A stretch of DNA of 54,796 nucleotides from Chitinophagaceae bacterium (lineage in GTDB: Bacteria > Bacteroidota > Bacteroidia > Chitinophagales > Chitinophagaceae). Of this stretch, positions 25,785-34,513 are shown piece after piece (position 1 is the stretch's first letter; every line of letters starts with the position of its first letter). The translations under genes were made by a program, and so were the position numbers. Under the pieces are notes generated by a model that did not search any database, was not told the DNA's origin, and saw nothing but the letters and a program-made list of their open reading frames with translations. Location: contig JAEUVS010000095.1 in the NCBI GenBank assembly GCA_016786745.1, positions 1-54,796 of the forward strand. Reading direction: 5' to 3'.

Positions 25785-26256
25785 AGTTCACTACCTTGTT
25801 TGCGCAGCTGCTGCTTGCGAATGCTTCCGGCTTGGCCTTAAACGCAAAACCCATCCCAAGAATATAACCCATCGCCTCTTTCAGCGCATCATTACTCTTG
25901 AAATGAGGATTCGTATTTATATCCGCGTGAACCTCCATATCCACATCATACAAAGTAAAAAGATTGCACAGCTCATATGCAATCTCGATACTCTTAGCCA
26001 CTTCCACAAGCATACGCTCCTTGATGCTGTAAACCTGTCTTGTCTTTTCGTTGTGAATAAACATAAATCCGCCATGACCTTCGCGAAGGAATACAATTAC
26101 GGTGGCAAATTCCGTTTCGGCTCCCTTAACCTGTGAGTCGGTGCCGATGCAAACTTTTAAATGGTAACCGTTAGCCGTCTCTCTTTTTATTGCTGTTTCA
26201 ACGGCTTCAAGAATGGGCAATTCAATAGGGTCGCCATTAAATTTTCTCCATTTCAT
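25783..26256 (-). CDS. RNase H-like protein of the YkuK/DUF458 type
   Basis: A 157-residue protein that resembles the YkuK (DUF458) family, predicted to have an RNase H-like fold; the cellular role is unknown. Visible motifs are KVCIGTDSQVKG (strand with Asp, like the first acidic residue of RNase H folds), FATVIVFLREGHGG, a Glu-rich helix ERMLVEVAKSIEIAYEL, and DVDMEVHADINTNPHFKSN. The frame is open 16 codons upstream to 26304, but MKWRKFNGDPIELPI matches the start expected for the family, so 26256 is used. It converges on engB across the tandem repeat. Confidence 0.75.
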   Translation of the reverse strand: MKWRKFNGDPIELPILEAVETAIKRETANGYHLKVCIGTDSQVKGAETEFATVIVFLREGHGGFMFIHNEKTRQVYSIKERMLVEVAKSIEIAYELCNLFTLYDVDMEVHADINTNPHFKSNDALKEAMGYILGMGFAFKAKPEAFASSSCANKVVN

Positions 26257-26399
26257 CCGTATATTTTTTGTTTTTTCAATGGTCGGATGGAACTCCGCAC
26301 ACATTTACCTGGGTGGGAAAAGCTTGTCATGCTTCGTTTCATGTGACAATTGGTTTTCCGAATTTAACGAAAAATCAAATTGATCGCAAACGGTGACCG

Positions 26400-27995
26400 T
26401 TATTGTTTTATTAAGCGGAAATGGAGTTGTTCGTTTTTGTTGAATGCTTTCAGTATCAAAACGCCTTTATGTAACGTTCTGACCGGCACGTTGTTGACTC
26501 CGGTAATCAACGTTCCTTTACCAAGCAAACGACCGGTTTCATCCATTAACTGGTAGGCATATTCGCCATTGCTTTTTACCTGTACAAACGAAGTTGTTAT
26601 GATGTTAGACAGCGGCAAAACATTCTGAATTGCGTTACTCAGCGTAATTTCTTCCGAGTAGCTGACAGTTTCGTCAGGCAGTATCATCTTCACGCGATAA
26701 TGTATATCTCTTTTGCCCGGCGTGCGATGCACGAAAGAGTTGTTTACTACAGGTATGCTCGTGTATTTTTTTCTGTCAATTGAATACTCAAGATAAGTGA
26801 CCCTTGGAACGGTGCCCTCCTCAATTTGCCAGCTTACAATATTGTAATTGTCGTGTACATCACCACGTAACAAAACAACGGGTTTTGCCCCTGGATTGTC
26901 AACCGAGCCCGACAGCGTGTACAATCCAACGCTTCCATAGTCAGAGACATATTGGTTAGAGGTGCCGTCAGCAACGAGGAAATAAATACCTCCTGAAAGT
27001 GTTGTATCCAGCCCTGCATTCAAAACGGTTTTCGGATTGTACCTGCCGATTGTGTCGCCCCAATTGTTGATCAGCAAAAGGAACAGGTCAACATTCGCAC
27101 CGGCATTATTCTTTCCTACGTTGTATGGAACAATTGTGGCCTTTACCTTCGATGCCTTCGAAATATTCATTTTAAAATAATCCCGGTCGGCGGCATTGTT
27201 AATGATGCCGGTTGTGTGAAAATTCGTTCCCGAAAAAATTACAGGCGTTGCAGCCTGCCTGTTGTTGCCATGGTCATCAGCTCTCAGCCCGATATTGTTC
27301 AAGCCTTTGCTGATAACGCTAATGTCGTTTTGAGTTACATCGCATCCTTCAATGGTTTGTCCAATTGTCCATAGCGAGAAATTGCGGTAGTAGCCTACAC
27401 CCATTATAGGCGCCCACGCGATTTCACCGGTTCCCTTTCCTTCTGAATATTCAGTGATGAGCTTGCATTTATTATCGTACAGGCTCTGATGCTGTAATCC
27501 GAGCGTATGCCCTATTTCATGCGACGCCGCTTCGGCAAGATATTTTGGATTGCCTTCAAGAGAAGTCGTGAACACCCAGGCCGGCGTATCGTCGCCCCAG
27601 GAAAAAGAATTAACGAAAGAAACGCCCGCGGCCTTCCCGTACCATGAAGAAGTAGGAGTAACAATTACACGCATTCTCTTCCCGACTGGCGCTTTTTTGA
27701 AATAGGTAGAATCGGTAGTGATGTTGATATTGAAGATTCGGAAGTCTTCTGCTATCCTGTTAAACATCTCGGTGATCAGGGTGGTGCTTAACCCCGATGC
27801 CTGTGCGCGGATAACGCCTTCCCAATTCCATGCGGTGCCTTTTACGGTGTGGCCGTCGAAGTCGAGGAAAACAGTAGCAGGTGCGTTTGTATTACTGCTG
27901 AGTTTCGGTATTTGTTGGGCATTGGCACTGTAGCAAAAAAGTGCTACGATGCCGGGTAGGGCAAGCAATCGGAGGGTAAGTGTTTTTTTCTTCAT
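26400..27995 (-). CDS. Secreted zinc metalloprotease with T9SS C-terminal domain
   Basis: A 531-residue secreted protease. A signal peptide (LLALPGIVALFCYSANAQ) is followed by a catalytic domain with the metzincin motif HEIGHTLGLQH (H159, E160, H163, H169) and a candidate Met-turn, WAPIMGVGYY (M198). The middle part (about 250-360) looks like a pre-peptidase C-terminal domain (DRDYFKMNISKASKVKATI). A fibronectin-like segment follows, and the last 70 residues fit a type A T9SS sorting domain (YAYQLMDETGRLLGKG, then VPVRTLHKGVLILKAF and RLIKQ). Substrate is unknown. The Met at 27995 directly starts the signal peptide. It lies 31 bases after the exported gene at 28027, probably in one operon. 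Confidence 0.87.
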   Translation of the reverse strand: MKKKTLTLRLLALPGIVALFCYSANAQQIPKLSSNTNAPATVFLDFDGHTVKGTAWNWEGVIRAQASGLSTTLITEMFNRIAEDFRIFNINITTDSTYFKKAPVGKRMRVIVTPTSSWYGKAAGVSFVNSFSWGDDTPAWVFTTSLEGNPKYLAEAASHEIGHTLGLQHQSLYDNKCKLITEYSEGKGTGEIAWAPIMGVGYYRNFSLWTIGQTIEGCDVTQNDISVISKGLNNIGLRADDHGNNRQAATPVIFSGTNFHTTGIINNAADRDYFKMNISKASKVKATIVPYNVGKNNAGANVDLFLLLINNWGDTIGRYNPKTVLNAGLDTTLSGGIYFLVADGTSNQYVSDYGSVGLYTLSGSVDNPGAKPVVLLRGDVHDNYNIVSWQIEEGTVPRVTYLEYSIDRKKYTSIPVVNNSFVHRTPGKRDIHYRVKMILPDETVSYSEEITLSNAIQNVLPLSNIITTSFVQVKSNGEYAYQLMDETGRLLGKGTLITGVNNVPVRTLHKGVLILKAFNKNEQLHFRLIKQ

Positions 27996-28026
27996 GGTCA
28001 GCGTTATCAATCGCATTCAAACACAA

Positions 28027-28488
28027 TCAATCTGGCATGTATAACCGCAGTAATGTTTTTTTCATGTAATACCTGCCATTCTCTTTATATAGTTCCAGCA
28101 CGTCTCCATATCGCGGATGTATTACTCTTCCCTGTATGATTGTTGAGTTATCAGCAAGGAAGCGTATGGTCAGATTAAATAAGGCGTTTTGATAATTGCT
28201 GAGGCGCACATTCACCGAAACTGAACCAGGTGTGTGTTGACTCTTATCAACAACTGACCCTTCCACTACAAATTGGCCGGATAATTGCGCGAGAATTTTT
28301 TCATTTTCATTACCGGATAGTATCTGGTGAAGCTCAGTTAAGGCCACTTCAAACCGGTCGGGTAAAGAAGTAAATAGGAAAGGTTTAGACAGCTTCTTTT
28401 CCGTCAGGGCTGAGAGTGGCTCCTGAGCATGCATCCGGCCGTGCAAAATGAAAACCACGCACAGCAATATCAATTGCAATTGCTTCAT
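28027..28488 (-). CDS. Exported protein of unknown function, upstream of the metalloprotease
   Basis: A 153-residue protein with a signal peptide (LILLCVVFILHGRMHAQ). The mature part has a helical segment (PDRFEVALTELHQILSG) followed by beta-rich segments (SGQFVVEGSVV, GSVSVNVRLSNY, LFNLTIRFLADN, IIQGRVIHPRYGDVLELY) that could form a small barrel or sandwich. I recognise no family. It lies immediately upstream of the metalloprotease on the same strand, so it may be an inhibitor, chaperone or anchor for it; this is inference from position only. Confidence 0.75.
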   Translation of the reverse strand: MKQLQLILLCVVFILHGRMHAQEPLSALTEKKLSKPFLFTSLPDRFEVALTELHQILSGNENEKILAQLSGQFVVEGSVVDKSQHTPGSVSVNVRLSNYQNALFNLTIRFLADNSTIIQGRVIHPRYGDVLELYKENGRYYMKKTLLRLYMPD

Positions 28489-28677
28489 GTGTAACAGTAA
28501 AATAAAGATTACCTGGTTTTCTGCAGAGGATGAAAAGAAAGAGTTAAGGTACAGTGTTCGCTCAGAATATGCCAGCGAAATCTGAAGTTTATTAGTGGTT
28601 AGGCTCTGATTTTTTACGTAAAAACACTTACTGATTGATTTTCACGCCGGCAACACCTTCAGCCGGCGTGAAGATTT
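28489..28677. promoter_or_regulatory. Intergenic region with palindrome and strong hairpin
   Basis: Two structures stand out. A perfect 14-base palindrome TTTTTACGTAAAAA lies at 28611-28624, a possible operator for the exported gene at 28027. A strong hairpin with 11-base arms (TTCACGCCGGC, 28641-28651; GCCGGCGTGAA, 28662-28672) and a 10-base loop follows the stop of the CoA-binding gene by 6 bases. On the minus strand the run after the stem is AATCAATCAG, so it is not a textbook terminator; it may still end transcription or stabilise the mRNA. Confidence 0.55.
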
Positions 28678-29040
28678 TTAGTACTGGCCTGTACTCAGGA
28701 GCACGAGAGTGCATGCCTCCATCGTTTGAATTCCCGCTTTTTCCGCCAGTTCTCTCAACTCATTGTTTTCGGTTCCGGGATTAAAAATGATCCTTTTTGG
28801 ATGCAGATCCAGGATATAATCGTAGTACTGTTTCTGGTTGTTCGGATTCAGATAGAGCGTAACCGTATCAGGATTTTCTATGGGCCTAGTTGCAGTTTCA
28901 ACCGAAGTGTCACCTACTTTGCCTTCCCTTTTTCCAATGGCAACTACAGGATGGCCATGCTGTCGCAGCCTGTTGATTGCTATATTGCTGTACCTCGCCG
29001 GGTTAGCCGAAGCCCCCAGTACTACTGTTGTTTTATTCAT
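28678..29040 (-). CDS. CoA-binding domain protein
   Basis: A 120-residue Rossmann-fold protein of the CoA_binding_2 type. The nucleotide loop is VVLGASANPARYSNIA near the N-terminus (residues 5-20), followed by HPVVAIGKREG and the later strands TVTLYLNPNNQ and RIIFNPGTENNEL, and it ends with EACTLVLLSTG. Such small proteins resemble the N-terminal part of succinyl-CoA synthetase alpha; their role is not known. The Met at 29040 is chosen over one 5 codons upstream because the domain begins right after it. It is divergent from the pyruvyl transferase gene with a 41-base gap. Confidence 0.88.
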   Translation of the reverse strand: MNKTTVVLGASANPARYSNIAINRLRQHGHPVVAIGKREGKVGDTSVETATRPIENPDTVTLYLNPNNQKQYYDYILDLHPKRIIFNPGTENNELRELAEKAGIQTMEACTLVLLSTGQY

Positions 29041-29068
29041 ATGTATATGGTGCACAATTGTTATGCCC

Positions 29069-29076
29069 TAACTTTG
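29069..29076 (+). promoter_or_regulatory. Bacteroidota -7 promoter box for the pyruvyl transferase gene
   Basis: TAACTTTG is an exact TAnnTTTG match that ends 5 bases before the ATG at 29082, so the transcript would be nearly leaderless. No -33 element at the usual spacing is evident. Confidence 0.5.
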
Positions 29077-29081
29077 AAACC

Positions 29082-30059
29082 ATGGCCCCATCTTATGGTC
29101 TGCTCACATACCCAGCCTGGCCCGAATATAACGCGGGAGATTATATCCAGAGCCTTGCCGCCGCACAATTTCTTCCGCGGGTAGACAGGTATGTAAGCCG
29201 CGAGAAGCTGAACGAGTACAGGGGGGATAAGCTAAAATTGATCATGAACGGATGGTTTATGCATCGCCCCGATCAATGGCCGCCATCCCCGGATATAGAT
29301 CCTTTAATGATTTCTTTCCACCTTAACTCACAGGCCAAAGATCAAATGCTGAATGCGAAAGGCGTCGAATGGCTGAAAAGATACGCACCTGTCGGGTGCC
29401 GCGACCCCTATACACTTGAAAACCTGTCTAACGCCGGCATAGAAAGCTTTCAGAGCGGCTGTCTTACGACCACGTTCGAAAACAACTACGTCGACCGTAC
29501 CAGCGACATTTATTTTGTCGACGTGTTGTTCCGCGTACCCGGGTGGTCCACGTCAGCACGAACACCACGCGAGTTTCTAAAAGCAATTTTCTCAGGCGAT
29601 ATTACCAGGATGAGTACGCGCGGCAAATTGCTAAAACAATTATTCAGCGAGGAACTTCTCACTAACGCGAAACACATTTCTCATTATCATCCCGCGCGTC
29701 ATTCAGAAAAGGAACGTTTCGAAGTGGCAAACAATTTTTTGAGAAAATACGCTACGGCGAAATTAGTCGTCACCTCCAGGCTTCACTGCGCATTGCCTTG
29801 CCTCGCCTTCGGTACACCGGTTATTTTTGTGCACTATGGTTTCGAAAATGAGTACGATATCTGCAGGCTGAATGGAGTAACCGATCTTTTCAACACAATT
29901 TATATCGACGACAAAGGCAATGTTTCTTCAAATTTACCTTTAAAGGGCGCGATCGGTGAGAACATCGCAATTACCAATCCCGATAGTTTCCGGGCAGATG
30001 CGCGGCGCATGCGCGAAATGTGCAGCAACTTCATAAACGATATTTCACTGCGGGTATGA
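29082..30059 (+). CDS. Polysaccharide pyruvyl transferase family protein
   Basis: The family adds pyruvate ketals to sugars of surface polysaccharides. The 325-residue protein begins YGLLTYPAWPEYNAGDYIQS, has YAPVGCRDPYTLENLSNAGI (the strand-Gly-Cys-Arg-Asp pattern of the family), and the strongest mark VVTSRLHCALPCLAFGTPVI near residue 230. The frame is open to 29028 from a TTG start, but the ATG at 29082 sits just after the promoter box. Its stop overlaps the ATG of a glycosyltransferase gene by 4 bases. The sugar target is unknown. Confidence 0.85.
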   Translation: MAPSYGLLTYPAWPEYNAGDYIQSLAAAQFLPRVDRYVSREKLNEYRGDKLKLIMNGWFMHRPDQWPPSPDIDPLMISFHLNSQAKDQMLNAKGVEWLKRYAPVGCRDPYTLENLSNAGIESFQSGCLTTTFENNYVDRTSDIYFVDVLFRVPGWSTSARTPREFLKAIFSGDITRMSTRGKLLKQLFSEELLTNAKHISHYHPARHSEKERFEVANNFLRKYATAKLVVTSRLHCALPCLAFGTPVIFVHYGFENEYDICRLNGVTDLFNTIYIDDKGNVSSNLPLKGAIGENIAITNPDSFRADARRMREMCSNFINDISLRV

Positions 30060-31084
30060 AAGTACTGCATGTGATAAGTGGCTTGCGGAGCGGAGGAGCA
30101 GAACATTTCGTGCTCGGCCTGTGCCGGCAGTCGAAGAAAGATCCCGGCACCGAAATGAGTGTGCTGACCCTCGGTACCGTTGATGACATTTCACATAAAT
30201 TCAGGGAAGCCGGAATAGAAGTAATTACGGCGCCAGGAAACAAACCGAACAACAGAAGTTTCAAAGCTTTCAGCGCATTCAGGATATTGCTCAGGCAGCC
30301 GCACAAAATTATTCATGCACACATGTTTCATGCCTGCGTTATTGCCTGCTGCGTAAAGCTGTTTCGTCCATCCATAAAAATTGTGTTCACGCTGCACAAC
30401 GATCACGTTTCACATTTTCATAGACGCATCTTTCTTTTTTTTACAAGGTCTCTCAGGAAAACCGACGTTGTTTTTCCTGGAATGAAGCGAAAATGGTTTC
30501 AGAAAAGTAAACCTGCAATCGTTGCGAACGGAATTGATGTCGCCCAATTCAGTTTCAGCGATGAAAAACCTCCTGGTTTTTTGTGTGCATTTGTTGGGCG
30601 GCTGAATCATGAAAAAAATCCGTTGTTTCTTGTTGAACTCGCCAAAGCGTTCCGCGGAAAACCGCTTCGGATCAGTGTTGCAGGCGATGGGCCGCTGCGA
30701 ACAGCGCTTGAACAAAAAATATTATCAGAAAATTTGAGCCGCCATTTCAATGTGATGGGAAATTTGGATGATGTTACCATTTTGCTGAGTCGTTGTCATT
30801 GCCTGCTGATTCCATCCTTGTGGGAAGGCATGCCGCTTGTATTGCTTGAAGCTGCGGCATCGGGAGTGCCGGTGATCGCTACGCCTGTGGGCGTTATTCC
30901 GTCGCTCGTGTCAGACGATGAAGGTTATGTTGGTGAGTTGCATACTTTTCCCGGCATGCTCACAAAAGTGATAGAAAACTATGATGAAGCTTTGGCGAAA
31001 GCTCAGCGGTTAAAGCAGAAAATAATTGCATCGTACAGCATCGAACGGAGCTACTCGCTGTACAAAAGCATTTATTCGCATTGA
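30056..31084 (+). CDS. Glycosyltransferase, GT-B fold (GT4-like)
   Basis: A 342-residue glycosyltransferase. The N-terminal half has MKVLHVISGLRSGGAEHFVL and IIHAHMFHA; the C-terminal half has CAFVGRLNHEKNPLFLVEL, ISVAGDGPLRTALE and the donor-binding IPSLWEGMPLVLLEAAASG, where the EX7E-like pair is the two Glu residues. It begins 4 bases before the upstream stop (ATGA), giving translational coupling with the pyruvyl transferase. The two genes probably build or decorate a surface glycan. The last 13 bases overlap the convergent lipoprotein gene. Confidence 0.92.
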   Translation: MKVLHVISGLRSGGAEHFVLGLCRQSKKDPGTEMSVLTLGTVDDISHKFREAGIEVITAPGNKPNNRSFKAFSAFRILLRQPHKIIHAHMFHACVIACCVKLFRPSIKIVFTLHNDHVSHFHRRIFLFFTRSLRKTDVVFPGMKRKWFQKSKPAIVANGIDVAQFSFSDEKPPGFLCAFVGRLNHEKNPLFLVELAKAFRGKPLRISVAGDGPLRTALEQKILSENLSRHFNVMGNLDDVTILLSRCHCLLIPSLWEGMPLVLLEAAASGVPVIATPVGVIPSLVSDDEGYVGELHTFPGMLTKVIENYDEALAKAQRLKQKIIASYSIERSYSLYKSIYSH

Positions 31085-31818
31085 TATTTTATTGTTGAAC
31101 CAGGCGCCTGGATGTCGAGGAAAGGGAATTCGTATTCATCCTCGCCAAAGGATGCAGGCAAACCAATCCTGTTTGTTGACGCCACTGCGTTAACCGCGTG
31201 TTTGCTGTAATTCTGATTCACAAACTTCCACACTTTATTCGTCATAAAAACGCTTGGCTTATCCGAGTAAGTGACATCAGGGTTTTGTTGCACGCCGTTA
31301 ACAATCATCGAATTCAAATCGTCGTTGAGATAAACGTAATCTCTTGTTTCCGGCGGAAATGCATCCTCTTCAAAAGGAGAGGAAACAAATGTGAGAACAG
31401 ATTTTATAATGCGCCCTTTTGTATCGTACGTGTACACTTCTGAAAATTCCCTGCCAAACGCGTCTGTTACCGTGGCGCTGTCGGCGCGCGATTTGTTTTC
31501 CTGGTAGTGAAACACTTTTGTTTTCACGAATTCATACTCGTATGAAACAAGGCGTTCCTGTGTATCGTAGGAAAAAAAATGTGAACCGTTACCGGTGCCG
31601 TGCTGATCAGGGATTACGCTGAGAGGATTTCCATGTTCATCGTAAGTAAAAACGTTAGTGCGTGTTTCGCTGCTCTCGTCGCCGGGGGAATCTGTCCACG
31701 CAGCGATATTGCAAAAGCGAAGCTGACCGGGATGTTTCCAGTATTCGGCGAAGTTTATTTTCGTGCATGAACTCAGCGCGAAAGAAACCACGGTGAGGCA
31801 CATGGCAATTCTCCTCAT
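31072..31818 (-). CDS. Lipoprotein with YD-type repeats
   Basis: A 248-residue predicted lipoprotein (signal MRRIAMCLTVVSFALSSC, C18). The mature part has repeated tyrosine-Asp segments of the RHS/YD kind: FTYDEHGNPLSVI, FSYDTQERLVSYEY and YTYDTKGRIIKSVL. Large RHS proteins are toxins or adhesins, but this copy is small and has no toxin domain, so it is more likely a surface protein of unknown function. It overlaps the end of the glycosyltransferase by 13 bases. It is divergent from the second RemB-like gene, with a 99-base gap. Confidence 0.78.
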   Translation of the reverse strand: MRRIAMCLTVVSFALSSCTKINFAEYWKHPGQLRFCNIAAWTDSPGDESSETRTNVFTYDEHGNPLSVIPDQHGTGNGSHFFSYDTQERLVSYEYEFVKTKVFHYQENKSRADSATVTDAFGREFSEVYTYDTKGRIIKSVLTFVSSPFEEDAFPPETRDYVYLNDDLNSMIVNGVQQNPDVTYSDKPSVFMTNKVWKFVNQNYSKHAVNAVASTNRIGLPASFGEDEYEFPFLDIQAPGSTIKYQCE

Positions 31819-31917
31819 CGGATTTTTTAGTTTGCGAATTTATACGATAACCTGTGAAAAACCGCTCGTGGTGCGCTTTTTCCCTATATTTACCCAGAAT
31901 TTAACTACGATTATTTG

Positions 31918-33606
31918 ATGCGGTTACTCTCCCGGTGCACCTCTGCCATACAACTGCTTCTTGTCGTTCTAAGTTTTCCATCTTTTGGTATCGGTCAGTC
32001 GCTATACGTTCAACAGGGAACCAAGCACCAGGCTTTTATCGAGAGGCTGGAGATCATTTTGCAGAAGAACACGGAGCTCAACATCTACACGCCTTCTTCC
32101 ATTCCCCGTTCGCTTGCGGTTCAGATCGCCGGGTTGGAAGACTCTTCCAGCGGAAATCCTTCGGTTAAACTATCAAAGGTTGATCAGAAAAATCTTCTTT
32201 CATTTCTAAGGAACAATGCAGAGTATGTTACCTGGGATTTGCGCCGTAAACATATTCTTTACCGCAACTGGGCCAACTTTTTTGAGATCAACAAAGACAA
32301 TTTCTATTTAAACCTCAATCCCGTGGGCCTTGCCCAAACCACGTTCGACGCGGAAGACAGGGACCCGGTTTATCACGCGGCAGGCGGTGCCAGCCTCCGT
32401 GGACTCATTGGCAAAAAGTTTGGTTTTTACTCCTACTTCACCAAACATGCTGAAAGCGCGCCGGGGTTTGTAAGAAAACGGATCAATGAATTCAATGCTG
32501 TTCCGGGCTCTGGTTATTATGAAACCTACAAGCAACGGCGCGGATTCGTGTACTACGATGCTCGCGGCGGCGTGAGTTTTGACGCATCGACCCATTTCAA
32601 CGCCGAAATAGCGTTCGACAGAAACTTCATCGGCAACGGCTACCGTAGCCTCATATTAAGCGACTACGGTTATAATTATCTCTATCTCAAAACAAATATT
32701 TACATCTGGAAATTCAAATACCAGCACTTATACGCGAAGCTGGCCGAACCCTTCAGCACTGGTGCAAGCCGTGAAAAATGGCCATATGGAGAGAAGGTGA
32801 TGTATATGCACCACCTTAGCATTAACCCATTGAAATGGCTAAACGTCGGCATTTTTCAGTCGCTCATAACCGATGAGGAAGCAAAATGGCATTACATTAA
32901 TCCGATCATGTTCTTTCCGCGTACAGGGTATCAGAAAAGGCATCCGGCTGATAAAGATATCACCGGCCTCGACTTCAGGGCCAACGTCGCGAAACGCGCC
33001 CAGTTTTATGGACAGTTCCTGTTCGATAATTTTAAAATCAAAGAGGTTACTAACGGCAACGGATGGTGGAACAACAGGTTCGGCATACAACTCGGCGCCA
33101 AATACATTGATGTTTTCAACGTAAAAAACCTGGATCTGCAGGTGGAGATGAATTCGGTTCGTCCATATACGTATTCGGCAAACGACACAGTAAGCAACTA
33201 CAGCCATTATAACCAACCGCTGGCGCACCCGCTGGGAGCCAATTTCAGGGAATGGATCGGAATCTTAAGATACCAGCCGCACCGCCGCGTAACGCTTTAT
33301 ACACGGGTGATTTACTGGAACCAGGGTTTCGACACCTCGAAGGCGGAAAACTTCGGGGCCGACATATTTAAACCATATACCACAAGACCTTACGACTATA
33401 ACGTTGATATTGGTAATGGCCATAAGGGAACCGGCCTTAATGCCCAGTTCCAGTTCAGCTACGAGGTTGCAGAAAACATATTTTTCGATGCGATCTTTAT
33501 GTTGCGAAAAATTAAACTTGAAAAGAATATAATTCCAGAAGATAATACTAACTTGCTTAGTGCGGGTATTCGCCTGAATATATTCAAGCGCGATTACGAT
33601 TTTTAG
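31918..33606 (+). CDS. RemB-like outer-membrane protein 2
   Basis: A 562-residue paralogue of the protein at 18220-19914. It has a signal peptide (LLLVVLSFPSFGIGQ), YVQQGTKHQAFIERLEIIL, KDNFYLNLNPVGLAQ, YDARGGVSFDASTHF, FDRNFIGNGYRSLILSDYG, and HYNQPLAHPLGANF, and it ends IFKRDYDF, all closely matching copy 1. The ATG at 31918 is preceded directly by an in-frame TTG that I do not use. A near-match TATATTTA lies at 31885-31892. A Wzi-like capsule role cannot be excluded. Confidence 0.7.
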   Translation: MRLLSRCTSAIQLLLVVLSFPSFGIGQSLYVQQGTKHQAFIERLEIILQKNTELNIYTPSSIPRSLAVQIAGLEDSSSGNPSVKLSKVDQKNLLSFLRNNAEYVTWDLRRKHILYRNWANFFEINKDNFYLNLNPVGLAQTTFDAEDRDPVYHAAGGASLRGLIGKKFGFYSYFTKHAESAPGFVRKRINEFNAVPGSGYYETYKQRRGFVYYDARGGVSFDASTHFNAEIAFDRNFIGNGYRSLILSDYGYNYLYLKTNIYIWKFKYQHLYAKLAEPFSTGASREKWPYGEKVMYMHHLSINPLKWLNVGIFQSLITDEEAKWHYINPIMFFPRTGYQKRHPADKDITGLDFRANVAKRAQFYGQFLFDNFKIKEVTNGNGWWNNRFGIQLGAKYIDVFNVKNLDLQVEMNSVRPYTYSANDTVSNYSHYNQPLAHPLGANFREWIGILRYQPHRRVTLYTRVIYWNQGFDTSKAENFGADIFKPYTTRPYDYNVDIGNGHKGTGLNAQFQFSYEVAENIFFDAIFMLRKIKLEKNIIPEDNTNLLSAGIRLNIFKRDYDF

Positions 33607-33700
33607 ATACAACTTCCTTTCGAAACAATCTTCGTAGCTGGTAAAGTCAGCCAAAACATCCAGTTCCAATAGCCATTTTGTAACGTTCAATCTAAATGGA

Positions 33701-33910
33701 ATGGAGCATGCTTTTCAAACTTGTGTTCACTGCGGCACATTAAATTTTGAAGGTAGGAAACTATGCAGTTGCTGTAAATTCAGGTTACCTGTAACAACAA
33801 AAAGCGAACAAGTCCACCACTACAGGCATTGGAATACGGTGATAATCGGTGTATTGCTGGTGGCAATCGGGTTGGTACTTGCGGCGGCGTTTATTATCGA
33901 TCCGTATTAG
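33701..33910 (+). CDS. Small zinc-ribbon protein with one membrane helix
   Basis: A 69-residue protein with cysteines suited to bind zinc (CVHC at C8/C11; CSCC at C22, C24, C25), a short linker, and one hydrophobic helix near the C-terminus (TVIIGVLLVAIGLVLAAAFI). I recognise no family. Similar zinc-ribbon plus helix proteins sit in many bacterial membranes. It begins 95 bases after the RemB-like stop and ends 5 bases before the convergent gene, so real coding potential is likely but not proven. Confidence 0.65.
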   Translation: MEHAFQTCVHCGTLNFEGRKLCSCCKFRLPVTTKSEQVHHYRHWNTVIIGVLLVAIGLVLAAAFIIDPY

Positions 33911-33915
33911 CTACC

Positions 33916-34482
33916 TCAGAACTTAAATGCGGCGCCCAGGGTAAGATACGCAACACCGTAGCCGACTTCGGCAAACGCTCCGATGTTGTCGCTAAAGAAA
34001 TACCTGCCGCCTACGAAAGCTGTTAAACCTGCGGCACTGCCATAGCTTCCGCCTGCAGCTGTTCCTCCGCCAATATTATCTTCATACTTGTAGTTCAGAA
34101 TATTATATGAAAGCATCAGGCCGCCGAATACATCGAACTTTTTATTATTGATTCCATTGTAATGATAGGCACTCCGGACACCGATTATAGTGTAGTTCCA
34201 TTTTTGCGAATAATGATAACTACCCGAACCGCCGCTGTATTTGAATCCCTTTATTCCTGCATATCCGCCGAGGCTGATCACGCCGGGGCCGCCGATCTCC
34301 CACACACCCTTTTCATAAAGCGCGCTTATACCGGGCGTTTGTGATCCGTAGGAGAAGCTGCCAAGGCTGCCTCCAATCCCTACACCTAAGCCAACTATGT
34401 TGGTGCCTTTGAAGAACGTCTGGGCCTTTACAGAAAGAATACCGACTGATAAAACAACTGCAAGTAATAGTGCCTTTTTCAT
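33916..34482 (-). CDS. Small outer-membrane beta-barrel protein
   Basis: A 188-residue exported protein with signal peptide MKKALLLAVVLSVGILSVKAQ. The mature part alternates polar and aromatic residues in Gly-rich strands (GLGVGIGGSLGSFSYG, ISLGGYAGIKGFKYSG, FGGLMLSYNILNYKY, GGRYFFSDNIGAFAEVGYG) and ends in Phe (GAAFKF), the usual sign of an outer-membrane barrel of about 8 strands. The function is unknown. The gene is divergent from the TPR kinase operon. Confidence 0.8.
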   Translation of the reverse strand: MKKALLLAVVLSVGILSVKAQTFFKGTNIVGLGVGIGGSLGSFSYGSQTPGISALYEKGVWEIGGPGVISLGGYAGIKGFKYSGGSGSYHYSQKWNYTIIGVRSAYHYNGINNKKFDVFGGLMLSYNILNYKYEDNIGGGTAAGGSYGSAAGLTAFVGGRYFFSDNIGAFAEVGYGVAYLTLGAAFKF

Positions 34483-34513
34483 AACAGGGTTAAGGGGGTT
34501 AATTTTTTATTGA

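Noticed and set aside
31072..31818. An RHS polymorphic toxin
   Set aside because: The protein has no toxin domain, no large repeat region and a lipoprotein signal; no immunity gene is adjacent.
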